Origin: Basidiobolus meristosporus CBS 931.73
Lineage: Eukaryota > Basidiobolomycota > Basidiobolomycetes > Basidiobolales > Basidiobolaceae
Reading direction: 5' to 3'
Length of the DNA: 64,000 bases
Assembly: GCA_002104905.1 (NCBI GenBank)
Contig: MCFE01000162.1
Span: forward strand, 62,001-126,000
The notes under the pieces are model-generated. The model was given only the letters and a program-made list of their open reading frames with translations, made no database searches and was not told the origin of the DNA. The number at the start of each line of letters is the position of its first letter. Position 1 is the first letter of the stretch. The translations under genes and the position numbers were made by a program. This document shows, in pieces, positions 22,810 to 33,617 of the stretch.

Positions 22810-23502
22810 TGTTATACCCAAGCAAAAAGTATAATAAAGCTCTTGAATAGTTCAACTTAACCTAGGGGACAACTAAGTGCAGAATCTTAGAATTATCAGA
22901 ATAGCAGCAATATTAGCAGAGAAATTCTGGTCTGCTATTGATCTTGTATAAAGCTGGGTTTGGCTAAAAAGGCAACTGAGTGGGTTTGCTATGCAGACTA
23001 GGCTTGGTGTTTATAGAATGCTAGATACGCTAGGCTTATGTAGAAACTAGAATGCAATTGTTGAAATCTCAATTTTGCTGAGACACAATCTTAATTTTGC
23101 TGAGAGACACATCAAAACCAAAGGTTTAATATCCTTTATTTATACTTTTCTGATCAAGTTGAATTAGTAAATGCCAAGAGAGTTGGCTAGTCAAGATCTG
23201 TTGGGGTATTTATAGGTGCATACAATAAATGAAAATTGCATCATTTATCAGCTGATGCCTGGCAACTGCTAAGTGGTTGGATAGATCTCAGATGACTAAC
23301 CACTTGGAAATGCTTAGCAGATCAGTTAAGGATGTGATGACCACATGGAAATTGATCAGGTGTGGCAGCTTAAATAGACCATGAGAAGGGATAAAATAAA
23401 TCATAACTGGGATTAGTTATATTTGGGTTAGGGAAAATCAACTAGAGTACTAGATTTTCCAAAGAGTAAAATTAGCTGAGTTTTAAGTGTTGATGCACAA
23501 TA
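22810..23502 (+). repeat. Solo LTR, third family, first copy
   Basis: 693 bp from TGTTATACCCAAGC to GATGCACAATA, flanked by GTATG at 22,805-22,809 and 23,503-23,507. A homologous 698-bp LTR is at 24,113. Contains no coding sequence. Inserted in transposase copy 3 within 4 bp of the site hit by the gypsy element in copy 1. Confidence 0.88.
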
Positions 23503-24112
23503 GTATGTATGACCATGCCTTTGCCTTTACATGTGATGATTCTCATTAAACAAGTACTCTACCAGCAAATCCTGCTGGCCACTGATTCTCAGCAACCTGA
23601 ATTTACTGCCTATGTTAAAGTATCAGAGCAGAAATATGATGGTAGTCTTGCTGGTATCTGGGCCTGAATTACCTTCCAACCTGGATAGATACCTGTATCT
23701 GTTGCTGGATGAGTTTTGCATGCTTTCCAGCAGGATACTACCAAATGCCATCACATTAAACCACATACTAGACTTGTTCTGTTGAATAGTTCCACATTGA
23801 GCCATGACTGCCAAATGATGCCATAGTGTGCCAGGGAGTCCAAGTGAACCTATACTTGGCAACACAGTGTGAAACATAGCTCTGCATCTACATGCAGAGC
23901 CACCCCTATGTTTCACCTGTTGTGCTGAAGAAAATCCATTTTTTGACCTTTTTTTTGGGATCAATGTTGTGCAGGATGTGTAAGAGCACAAAAGAATTGA
24001 CAACATGCATCTGGTACTCAATGCACATGGCACTCTGAATCTAGCTCCTGTGACCTGTATCATGACACAAAAATGCATGGCACTATTTTGGCTCACTTGT
24101 ACTAGCTGGCAC

Positions 24113-24810
24113 TGCTATATCCAAGAGAAAAGTGTAATAAAACTCTTGAATGAGTTATCTGAACCTAAGTGACAACTGAGTGCAGAATCTTGAAACTGTT
24201 AAGGGTGACAGAAATATTAGTAGAGAAGTTCTGGTCTAATGTTGGTTTTGTATATAGTTGAGTTGGGCTATAAAGGCAACAGGACTGGTTTGCTATACAG
24301 GCTAGGCTTGGTGTTCTTGGGAATGCTAGATATGCTAGGCTTGGGTGGAAACTAGAACAGAATTGTTGAATTCTTAATTTTGTTGAGGCACAATCTTAAC
24401 TTCGTTGATACACACACTAAGCCAAAAGGTTCAGTAATCTTTATTTATACTTTTCTGATCAAGTTGAATTGGTAAGCACCAAGAGACTGGACTAATTGAA
24501 ATCTGTTGGGGTGATGATAGGTGTATAAGAGAAATGAAAGTTCCATCATTAATCAGCTGATGTCTTGGGAACCACTAAGTGGTTGGATAGATCTCATATG
24601 ACCAATCCTTTGGAAAGGCTTAGCAGATCAGTTGAGGAGGTAATGACCACTTGAAAACTGATCAGGTGGTACAGCTAAAAATAGATTCTGAGAAGTGATA
24701 AAATAAACCATAACAGGGATTAGTTATGTTTGGGTTAGGGAAAATCAGTAAGGGTACTAGATTTTCTAACAGAGTGAAATTGGCTAAGTTTTAGATGTTG
24801 ATGCACAACA
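24113..24810 (+). repeat. Solo LTR, third family, second copy
   Basis: 698 bp from TGCTATATCCAAG to GATGCACAACA, flanked by perfect 5-bp duplications GGCAC (24,108-24,112 and 24,811-24,815). It lies in the loop region of the foldback element. Confidence 0.92.
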
Positions 24811-24997
24811 GGCACTAAACTTAAATATTAGCCCTAACATTAAACTGGTACAAAGCACTTATAAGTGCTAGATAATACCAGTGAAGCAAGATAGTACCAT
24901 GCATTTTTGTGACATGATACAAGCTACAGGAGCTAGATTCAGAGTGCCATGGGTATTGAGTACCTGATGCAGGTCTGCAGTCCTTCTGCGCTATAGT

Positions 24998-26058
24998 GGG
25001 GTCACAGTGACACCCACTGACTGATGTGCTCATTCCCATATTCTCCACTCTCCTATTTCTCCACTACACTTATTTTAGTTTTATCCCATTTGTCTTACCT
25101 GATTAGTACTATCCCATAAGCTGGTTGACTATCACTCCTGCTTACCTTATTGCATAAGTTATCCCTCACTTTATGTAAGATTACTAGCAGTAAGTGCTGC
25201 TATAATAGGGAAGTACCCACACCAGTACCTGTGACACATGATCAACCTGTGTCACCATCCCTAACATTTCCATACCATATATGATATCCCTATTTTACAC
25301 AGGTTTCAGAGTACTGATTCCTGATTGGTAGGATGAGCTGCACCTTGTAGAACCTTCCAGTACCTACTTACAATACTCTTGGGTCATTCTGATGTCATTA
25401 AGATTGCTATTGATATCCAGAACCTTCTGGAACACCATGATTAGTAATCACTTAGTCAGTAAGAAGAGTATATAAGGGAGGCTATCCCTTGACAATAAAC
25501 CATCATCCCTTTTATCAATATACCAACTTGTTGATTAGTGTGATCACTGCTACCTGCTGCTACCTGAAGTTCCAACCCTAGACCACTGGACACTCCCAGG
25601 AAACCACACTGACAGCCAACTGACCTTGGAGGCACTACTTGTGAGGCACACTCAGAGTAGGTATCTTTTATTATAATTGATTCTTTCCCAAGTTTGCTCT
25701 TGTACAGGCAAAGATACTTTTCTGTCTTTGTAACTATTGACCACAGCTGCATTCTTATCAAGTCCCTGCTGGTGGAGTTTACAGTTTTTTTGACTTTTGA
25801 AGCTTTAGTATATTGTCATCTCAAAGGATGCTGAGCCCAGCACATACTTTTGTTAAGACACCAACTAAGTTAGGGATTGTAGCTCAGTAGTTTTCCCTTG
25901 GCAAGCTTGTGGCTTTATTCCCCATCACATTAGATTAGAGACAGAACCCAATTATTCCTAGCAAGCTTTTGCCAGAGGTTATTGCACTCAGTGAGCACCC
26001 CACACACAAAACACTTGAGAAGTGCTGGATGTATCTTTCCCTTGGACTTATACACCAC
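24998..26058. repeat. Unclassified interspersed repeat R, copy 2
   Basis: Homologous to 2,252-3,079 but with about 230 bp extra near 25,200-25,330. Carries GTATATAAGGGAGG (about 25,470) and AATAAA (25,494 onward). It splits the right arm of the foldback element. No coding sequence recognised. Confidence 0.65.
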
Positions 26059-27169
26059 CACAGTGCTCTTACACATCCAGCACAACAATGATCCAAAAAA
26101 GGTCCAAAATGGATTTTTGCCAGAATAATGGGTGAAACACAGGGGCTGCTTTGAATGAAGATGAAGATCTATGTTGCACACTCTGTGGCCAAGTTTAAGT
26201 CTGCTATGCCTCTCTGGTACATAATAGCACTATTTAGCACTAATGGTTCAATGTAGCACTATCTAACAGAACAAGTCTATTATATTTGCATAGGAGATAC
26301 ACCAGCCATCAGCAAGAGTGCCAGCTTTTCTGAGCACAATGGAAGGTATAGCTGTTGAATGTGCAAAATTTAGGGGATTTACTCCATTACTCACACACAT
26401 TATTGTTGTCCAAGCACCAACACTAAGAACATCATCTTCCCACAAAGGGAAGATACAGAAGTCAGCATGCAATTGTAGCAGAGTTAGCAAGCTATATGCC
26501 ATTGGCTGTGATATAGATTTAATTGGAAACCAGAGATACCTAAGATAGAAGGTATCTATTGAAGCAAAAGCTTTCCACTGGGAGCAATGCATTACTTGTC
26601 AACAATATCCCTACACTAATGACCAACCTGTACAAGGGGCATTTCAAGCTAAACAAGTTATGTAAGATATCACAGAAATTTTACAGAATTGGCAAGATAT
26701 TAAAGAGTATTTGCTGCTCAGAGTACTTCTCATGGGTTCCAATCAAGATTAATAAGAATATGTGACAATACAAATGCAAGGACTGGATGAATGGAATATG
26801 TACTTATTTAAGTGGCCTTCTAAAGTCATTTCTATCAAGAGTGCATTGCAAGCATTGCAAGGCATATGATGCTGTTGTAGGAGTGTCTATCCAGAAGTAG
26901 ATTACCAATGCTAGCTTGACACATCTACAGCTTTTATGCAAGGAGTTTGTGACAAGATTTGAGTGACTGTATTTTATGCATAATGCTAAATGCATAGTTC
27001 TCTGCTACACTAGTCAATACGGAGTCCACACAAACAAGAGCCAGAGCACTCCTATAAGGGGGACTAGAATCCAGCAGGGAGAAGCAATATATTGGTTAAT
27101 TACTAAGTAGCTCTTTGCAGAAATTCAAGAGGTATTCATGGCAAAGGTGGTGGTAACCAAGCATATGTT

Positions 27170-27492
27170 CCCTATGAAAAAAAAATTAAGAAAAGGCCAG
27201 CAGAATAACGTCATAAGATCAGCTGAATTCCAAGTTTCTCAAATTTGATAACTATCATTATCTCATGTACTAGCAGTTGGACAGACAAGCAGACATATTT
27301 TCCAAGAGGAGACTAGGCCAACCAGGATTCATACCAAATTTGATGATTAGCTGCCCACTGCTTCCATCAGAAATTGCAACTGGATATTTTAACAAAAAAC
27401 ACTTGCTGAATACCAGCTGAATACTGTAAGAATACCAGCAAAGTACTGGCCAAAAATCAGATGAATTCCAAGTTTGAGATTTTTTGTAGCAA
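27170..27492. mobile_element. Non-autonomous short element with CCCTATGAAAAA terminus, copy 1
   Basis: 323 bp, starting CCCTATGAAAAAAAAATTAAG, inserted in transposase copy 3. Comparison with 241-290 of copy 0 shows the uninterrupted target GCATATGTTTGC, giving a 2-bp TT duplication. The right end (GATTTTTTGTAGCAA) is a poor match to the terminus. A reverse-oriented relative lies at 30,428-30,655. No coding capacity. Confidence 0.65.
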
Positions 27493-28159
27493 TTTGCAAG
27501 ATGTACATGTTACTGGTAATGCAAGGTATATGGGAACTCTGCAAGTATTACTCCAAAAATCTGTAAAGATGAGGTGATAGAAGTATGTCAATTGCAGTAA
27601 ATGTGAGTATATGTAGAGGTTAGTAAGCAGAAGGCCATAATTTTATTTGATTCAATCAATATGTGGGATATTGCTGGTAGTAGTGGGTAAGCAAACAAAG
27701 ATGGGTGATTCTACAATGGTAATATGAATGGTGCAAGAGGAGGTATAAAAAGGAAATACCATTTGGTATATTGGTATAGTAGCAGTATGAAGAACTAGCT
27801 GTAGGCCACTGTATTGCCATAATAATGCCAACAGAGGCTTGCAATGAGGCCATCAGAATACTGCCAAGTTTCTTGCCATATAAATCAATTGGATGTATTG
27901 AACAGTTAGGTCTACTCAATCCAATGCATCAAGACTGTTAGAATGCCATGCAATTCTTGTCAAAAGTATGCTAAAACACCTTCAAGTTTTAAGCTTTATT
28001 TTGGCAGTAAAATCAGCAAAGCACCATCATGATCCTGTTATAAGATTGCGTAGAGGGTCAATAACTCCAAGCTGCTGGAATTATGGTAGACTCTTTGCAG
28101 GATCCTGATGGCTGATGTTGATTGGATCCACCCAGAGGACCAAATCATTTTTCATAGGG

Positions 28160-30032
28160 TGTTGCCACAGCTGTATACCTTGAAGATGGAAGCTATATCA
28201 GAATACCTCATGATTCTACTCTGTTTTAGGCATGGTATGTATACATATCAAGTAAAGAACATATAGGAATATTTGTTGTAAAAATTTGTAATTCCACCTA
28301 AATATTGACCTAACTTAGTCACTTAGATCATTTCCTTCAAATCCTAGAGAATACTGACCAAATTCGTTGTCAGGATTTACTTCCAATATTTTCACCCAAA
28401 TACCAGGTACCCAGAACATAAAAATTCTCAAAGTTGTCCAAACAGCCCCAACCTTTGCACACATGTTCTTGGGACCTTCCTTAACCTATTTTATGTTTTT
28501 GTAATGCCAAGACCATGTAAGAGTATAAATACTACTTTTACATTCAATAAACAATTAAGTGAAAACCACATAATCTACTTGCCCTCCCAGTCACTTCCAA
28601 TATTGCCAAGACTTTTACAAAAATATTTGGGTTTACAGCATAGGCCAATAAACTGCCTGAAAATTAGTCAAAATTTCAGCCGAAAAGTGTTAATGCATAT
28701 ATTTGGGCTACAGCAATGAGAGTAAGGCATACAGACTCTATAATACCAAATAAACAAAACTGAACAAGTCCAGGCATCTGTCTTCTGATGATAATTTAGA
28801 TTTCTACAAATAACAATATCAGATGATTAAATATCTGATCTTAAGTCCACCAATAGTAAGGACTGGGTTAGAGCAAAACAATGAAAATTTTCACTCCAGA
28901 GGACTCTACAACAAGGGTTCAGCCTGAATCAGTGCCCAGGAATATCCCAGAAGTGCTCATTCCAGTAGTATAAACCAGGAGATCTAACTGAACCCAAAAT
29001 AGCCCAATTTACTATATCAATGATGGTATAAACTTAGCCTATGCCTATTAAGGCCATATTGTTGAGCCCCAAATTGTAAAAGAGGCACCATATAGCTCTC
29101 AGATAAAGTTTTGGAGATCTGCAATGACTGAGTAGTATCAGGCTCTTATGGAAAGCCAAACTTGAGACTTGGTTATATTACCAATTGACCAGAAATTGCT
29201 TGGATGCAGATGGGACTTCAGGACAAAATGCAAGGCTGATGGTACAATTGAAAGAAAAAAAAACAAGGCTTGTGACCAAAAGATACTCTCAAACATAAGG
29301 ACTTGACTGTACTAACACCTTTGCACTGGTTGCCAAGTTTAATTTCATCATATTAATATTGGCTATTGCAGTCAAATATAAGTTTTTATTCAGTGGATGG
29401 ATGTAAAAGCTGCATTTTTGAATGGAAAACTTGATGAGAGTTTGTACATAGACTATCCTGATGGGCTTACTTATCAAGATAACCCTTATTTGGCCTGCAA
29501 GCTAAAAAAGTATCTATATGACCTGAGACAATCACCAAGAACCTAAACTAAATGATTAACTCTTATTTGGAATCATTGAGTTTCTAAAGGAGTACTGCTG
29601 ACTAAAATTACTCCTATAAGCCAGATAGAGCAAGCCCAGGTCTATCAGCTCTATATGTGGATGATCTTACTATAGCCACCAATAACCAATAAACATTGGA
29701 AGAGACTAAATGCAACCTATTTAAGGAGTTCAAGATGTCCAAGCCCAGTTACTACTTAGAGATAAGTTCTCCATATGCAGCAGTACCCTCACTATCACCC
29801 TAAGCCAATCCAAGTATATTAAGGATATACTACAGAAGTACCAAATGGAAAACTGTAAACTAGCAACTACTCCAATGGATACAAACCTCAGCTTGGTCAA
29901 AACTAAACCAAATCACAAAAACTTGGTGCCATTTGAAAGCCCTGACTTTCCTTATCAGTCTATGGATGGCAGTCTGATGTATATCATACATATTTTTCCA
30001 ATCACTTCCAACATCTCCAGGACTCTTACAAT
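28160..30032 (+). mobile_element. Ty1/copia relic (integrase to RT), with a solo LTR inside
   Basis: Begins at a VLPQLYTLK-like integrase tail homologous to 8,245. It continues through a PGDLTEP-like hinge, an RT region (about 29,150-29,700: AKFNFI, VDDLTIATN-like in another frame) and a QSKYIKDIL...MENCKLATTPMD block at 29,810-29,880. It ends near 29,990-30,032 with a short tail of the second-family LTR (ACTTCCAACATCTCCAGGAC). All frames are broken. Confidence 0.75.
28274..28622 (+). repeat. Solo LTR of second copia family
   Basis: 349 bp from TGTTGTAAAAATTTG to CTTTTACAAAA, with the 5-bp duplication ATATT at 28,269-28,273 and 28,623-28,627. The copia sequence on both sides joins into the same order as the uninterrupted relic at about 8,350 (GAATATTTGGGTGTA), so this is a clean insertion later reduced to one LTR. 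Confidence 0.9.
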
Positions 30033-30214
30033 TCAAATGAGCATTCAGATTTTGGGCCAACATTGCTGTGCCAAGGACATATTGCAGGAATACTAGAATC
30101 TAGCAAAAGTAGAAGAGCAAGGATGCCAAAGCTTGGGAAATCTGAGGTGCAATTTCTTTCAAACAATTGTTGTATGGTGCCCTGATGGCACTGTGACAAT
30201 TATTGCTCATAGGG
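30033..30214 (+). mobile_element. Internally deleted remnant of the Tnp2 transposon second-gene end
   Basis: 30,050-30,100 matches the RFWASI block of the second gene (ATTTTGGGCCAACATTG). The segment ends CAATTATTGCTCATAGGG at 30,214, matching the second-gene-side terminus. About 180 bp remain. Confidence 0.5.
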
Positions 30215-30427
30215 TGCAGAAAATAATTGCCGCTACATTAGTGGCCTCATGGAGGACATCTCAGAAATTGAGGTTAAGTACTTATGAGTATAATGCTAAG
30301 TAGGGCTTTTTCACATCTTGTCATCACACACATGCATTGACTTCAGCTTAGTAATCAGAGCATTACTTATGGAGCTCCAGACAGTAATATTTACTTTTAG
30401 GAGAGCTATGTAAGACTAGTAATATAA

Positions 30428-30655
30428 CTCTATGAAAAGTCTCAAGCTCAGTTGTCATCTGATCTTTGCTGGTATTTTGCTGGCATCCAGCTGGTGTTTT
30501 TCTACAAATTTTTAGTTGCAAGTTTTGCTGAAAGTGGTGAGTAGCTGATTACCAGATTTGATATGAATGCTAGCTGGACTAGTCTCCTCCTGGAAACTAT
30601 GTCTGCTTGTCTACCAAATAGCAAGTACCTGAGAAATTGAGAGTTATGAGTGTAA
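30428..30655. mobile_element. Non-autonomous short element, copy 2 (inverted)
   Basis: Starts TCTATGAAAAGTCTCAAGC and is the reverse complement of much of 27,200-27,490, for example GGACTAGTCTCCTCCTGG versus CCAAGAGGAGACTAGGCC. The right end is unclear. Confidence 0.55.
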
Positions 30656-31500
30656 ATCATGTTGGAAATCATCTAATATTGATATTGTATTCTGCCTGCC
30701 ACTTGATTTTTTCTCTCAGAGTAAGTGTATAAGAAAAGTCCCAAAATATGGTGTGCAAGGACTGAGGGCTTTAGGATTGGCTTGGAAAGTCTGGATAACT
30801 CTTGAACCTTTACTATTTCTGAGAATTAGTGAGCATCTTACAAGCTAAATTCCAAGTGTAAACTGATAAATTAGCAACAGGCTGCCTAGAATCTTAAGGC
30901 AAATGAGTGATTTATATGCAAAGTAAACATTTGCATAATACTTTCACCAGGTTCAGATTTGTACCAGTAAGAGACAAATCCATTTACTGACTGACCACTA
31001 TGCAAGCTGCCAATGGTTGGCCTGGCCCTTGTACTGATGGGTAATAGAATGCAGGATCACATCTGACAATACACTCCTAGTAGGGTTTTCTAAGGTAACT
31101 CCCCCACCAGATGTAGCAACCTGGCAGAGGCTTGAACTCCACCATAAGCTAAAAATTTGCCATTGGACATGTTATGCTAGCATGCAATATGGTCACCACC
31201 AATGTGAGCTGTCACTCCCAACCTATTCCAAAGAAACCGCAATGGGATTGCTGAACCATAAGGAAGACATTACTTGAGTCAAAGGAGCATATAAAGAGTC
31301 CCCTCGCCACAAGCCACTGATTGGCCACCAGCCCAAATACATGCACCTCTATATGACCCACTTGGCAGGGATTAGCAATCATAGTTGGCGTAGATATATA
31401 CCCAGAGAACTCCTGACCAAAACCCCCAAGGAGGCAGCTGATCTTCCACAACCAGAGAGGAATAATGGGTGCCTTTGCAAAACATCATGTCCTACAGTAT
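30656..31500. other. Unassigned AT-rich DNA at the edge of the repeat block
   Basis: Short scattered open frames only (such as 31,212-31,451 on minus). I find no domain, terminal repeat or match to other parts of the window. Confidence 0.5.
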
Positions 31501-31768
31501 CATCACGAAGATTTGAAACAAGGGACTCCTGCAGAACGGTGCGCGTCACCGGTCGATGATTCCCCGCCCGTCTGAGGTAACGGTATATGGGTGACCGTGT
31601 TTCATACAAGACGCCCCTGGGTTGGGATCACCAATGATTTCAAGGACGTTTATTGGGAGCGTTTGGCAGGCACTCGGTACGGACCGAATCAATGGGATCC
31701 ATGATATTGGAGGCGATCGATTGGCCCAGTAGAAGCCACTCAGCGCACGCGAATATACGAGGGCCAGG

Positions 31769-32314
31769 TCAGACACTGATGCTCTTGGGCAATCCATGCT
31801 TGAACCATCGCTCCTCATCAGAGATGGCGACGTCATTCCCGGACATTTGACGACGATACATCAGGCCATCCTCGTTGAAAGACCAGTGCTCGATACCGTA
31901 TGCTGGTAACTGGAAATTAGCAAAAGAGGGGAGACGAACGGACCAGGTGGGGCGCATATTACCTCTGTACCATTGACCCTGCGCATCATGGAACTCGTAC
32001 CAAAACTGAACGGCGATCCGATTGTCACGGAAAGCAAACAGTTCTTTCTTCAGGCGGTAGCCATGCTCTTTCAGCCATTTCCGAGTCAGGAACTCGCGGA
32101 TCGCTTCCCTTCCGGTAAAGAACTCGTCCCTATTTCTCCATCTACCGAGGTGTTAGCTGAAAGGGTTCGTTTCGTATGTCCCCCACCGCACCTACTCGGA
32201 ATCCTCTGTGTATGCCAGTGCGACTCTCTCAGGGTCTCGCGTGTTCCACAGGTCCTCGGCAAGTTGGACCTTCTGTCTGGCGGTTTCCTCCGTAAACGGT
32301 GGCTTCAGCGACAT
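31769..32314 (-). CDS. SnoaL/NTF2-like protein of the DUF1348 family
   Basis: Two exons, 32,196-32,314 and 31,769-32,141, joined across a 54-nt GT-AG intron, give 163 residues from [16 protein letters not shown]. Family hallmarks follow in order: [20 protein letters not shown], a W-R-N-R-D at the splice joint, [25 protein letters not shown], and [12 protein letters not shown]. This matches the usual length (about 150-160) of the DUF1348 branch of the NTF2-like fold, small cone-shaped cytosolic proteins whose substrate is mostly unknown. A TATA motif lies 42 bp upstream. First gene of the gene-rich island. Family assignment is strong, biochemical role unknown. Confidence 0.88.
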
Positions 32315-32355
32315 CTGTGTGGTGTACTGTTATGGAGACCAGGGGTGCTTGAAGG

Positions 32356-32363
32356 TATAAATA
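32356..32363 (-). promoter_or_regulatory. TATA-like box for the DUF1348 gene
   Basis: TATTTATA on the minus strand, 42 nt before the start codon at 32,314. Confidence 0.5.
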
Positions 32364-32455
32364 CTGGCTCATGTGCGTGGAGATTGCAGAGGTGATTTAT
32401 GATTCAGCTGAATCGATGACCGCTTTCTGGATCGACTACATCCTCATCCACACCA

Positions 32456-33070
32456 TTGGACCAGCTTGGACAACACTGTGAGACACCAGGGTTTACTAAT
32501 GCTAGCTACCTCGCTAATGCGACGCCCAGTCGCCCAAGACAAAAGGATTTGTCCCAGAGCGAGATCACTGATTGCTGGGCATGGATACGTGCCTTCGTGG
32601 TTGATTATCAGTATAATCCACCTACCGATAGCTTCCTAGTACCAAGCACCTCATTTGGCCGGCAGCCGATCTGGCTCCTGATAAGCCTCCGATGGATCCA
32701 GAGATCCAGATCATCTCGGGTGACGCCTTGGGATAGGCAGTATTCGCAGCCATGGAGGCTGATGGAAATAGAAAGAGACAGCTCAACACCAGCAGCACTC
32801 ATCGATGCATCATCATATGATGATTTTGGGCTAATTAGTCCAGTTCCTGGCTTCGACAAGGGGCCTCATAAGGCTTCTCCCACCAAGGGCTTAGGGCTCT
32901 CGCCAGGAGATTCGATGGGAACGGATGGACGCTCTCCACACCAATACCGGGCCAAGCCAGATGCGACCGGCAGGCTGTGGGCAGGATTTCTACAAGCAGT
33001 GCATTGGATCACCTGGAAGAGTACAATCATACCGAGGAAACTGGATTCTCAAATGCGGCGTACCAACTGA
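32456..33070 (+). CDS. Hypothetical 204-residue frame, doubtful
   Basis: Open for 204 codons with a Trp- and Pro-rich sequence (DCWAWIRAF near residue 40). No family recognised, no clear intron signals and no TATA motif nearby. Parallel short frames exist on both strands, so it may be chance. The remaining sequence up to 33,617 shows only the upstream region of the tetraspanin gene. Confidence 0.2.
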   Translation: MDQLGQHCETPGFTNASYLANATPSRPRQKDLSQSEITDCWAWIRAFVVDYQYNPPTDSFLVPSTSFGRQPIWLLISLRWIQRSRSSRVTPWDRQYSQPWRLMEIERDSSTPAALIDASSYDDFGLISPVPGFDKGPHKASPTKGLGLSPGDSMGTDGRSPHQYRAKPDATGRLWAGFLQAVHWITWKSTIIPRKLDSQMRRTN

Positions 33071-33460
33071 TGGGAACACGGAAGTGATCAGTGCCAATTC
33101 CTCACCGGTGGCCGCTGGCTTTGTTCGCAACCCAACCAACTAGGCTCACCATGTGGTCGGTAGAATTCGCAGTGTCGAACCCATCAACCTGTTTGGCTGG
33201 AATTAGGTCTCAGTCATGCCCCACTGCTTGAAAACAATGCGTATTGTGCTCGGATGGGTGGCCAATGAGGTGGCCCAAGAAATCATCCATCCAAGGTTGA
33301 TCCACGACCATTCCAATCGCCACCGAATTCATTTGGTTCTTAGACATATATGGGAATAGAGACTAATGAGCATCTCACAAAAACATTACCTCGAGTCGAT
33401 TCACCAATGGATGTGGTACGAGTTCAGCAACCGGTACCTCGTACCGTCCCTTTCGCCACC

Positions 33461-33469
33461 GCTATTTAT
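33461..33469 (+). promoter_or_regulatory. TATA box for the tetraspanin gene
   Basis: CTATTTATATGGG lies about 150 bp before the ATG at 33,618; the region between is pyrimidine-rich like a fungal 5' UTR. Confidence 0.45.
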
Positions 33470-33617
33470 ATGGGCTTGGTTTGGTGTGGAGTCGACTACA
33501 TTCTTCCGTGCGACTTGTCTCGTTGCACCCGACTGAGCTTTAATCGCATTTAAGCCATCACACACACAAACCAACCCTCCCCCCCACCTCAGCTAGAATC
33601 CCTCGTGAGAGCAGAGC

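Larger units (their letters stand above)
23761..26287. mobile_element. Foldback/long-inverted-repeat element in transposase copy 3
   Basis: The left arm (about 23,761-24,107) is the reverse complement of two right-arm pieces, 24,868-24,985 and 26,059-26,287. Example: CTAGACTTGTTCTGTT near the left end and AACAGAACAAGTCTAT near the right end; and GAATCTAGCTCCTGTG versus ACAGGAGCTAGATTC internally. Without its own insertions (a solo LTR in the centre, repeat R in the right arm) it would be about 770 bp with arms of about 350 bp. No coding sequence is recognised, so it is probably mobilised in trans. Confidence 0.72.
22757..28159 (+). mobile_element. Two-gene Tnp2 DNA transposon, copy 3 (transposase part only, multiply interrupted)
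   Basis: Transposase sequence begins at GGCAAACATAACAAACAACT (the GKHYKQL block), directly against the end of copy 2. It is interrupted by a solo LTR (22,810-23,502), a foldback element (23,761-26,287) and a short non-autonomous element (27,170-27,492). The GDTPAISK block resumes at about 26,288, and the end is AAATCATTTTTCATAGGG at 28,159. The second gene and left terminus of this copy are absent. Frames are riddled with stops. Confidence 0.78.

Noticed and set aside
1-31500. CRISPR arrays or clustered short direct repeats
   Set aside because: The window is eukaryotic and the repeats are long dispersed elements; no regular short repeat-spacer pattern is present.
31546-31836. A 96-codon minus-strand frame overlapping the end of the DUF1348 gene
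   Set aside because: It lies in a different frame over the conserved C-terminal exon and has no family pattern; the DUF1348 model explains the sequence.
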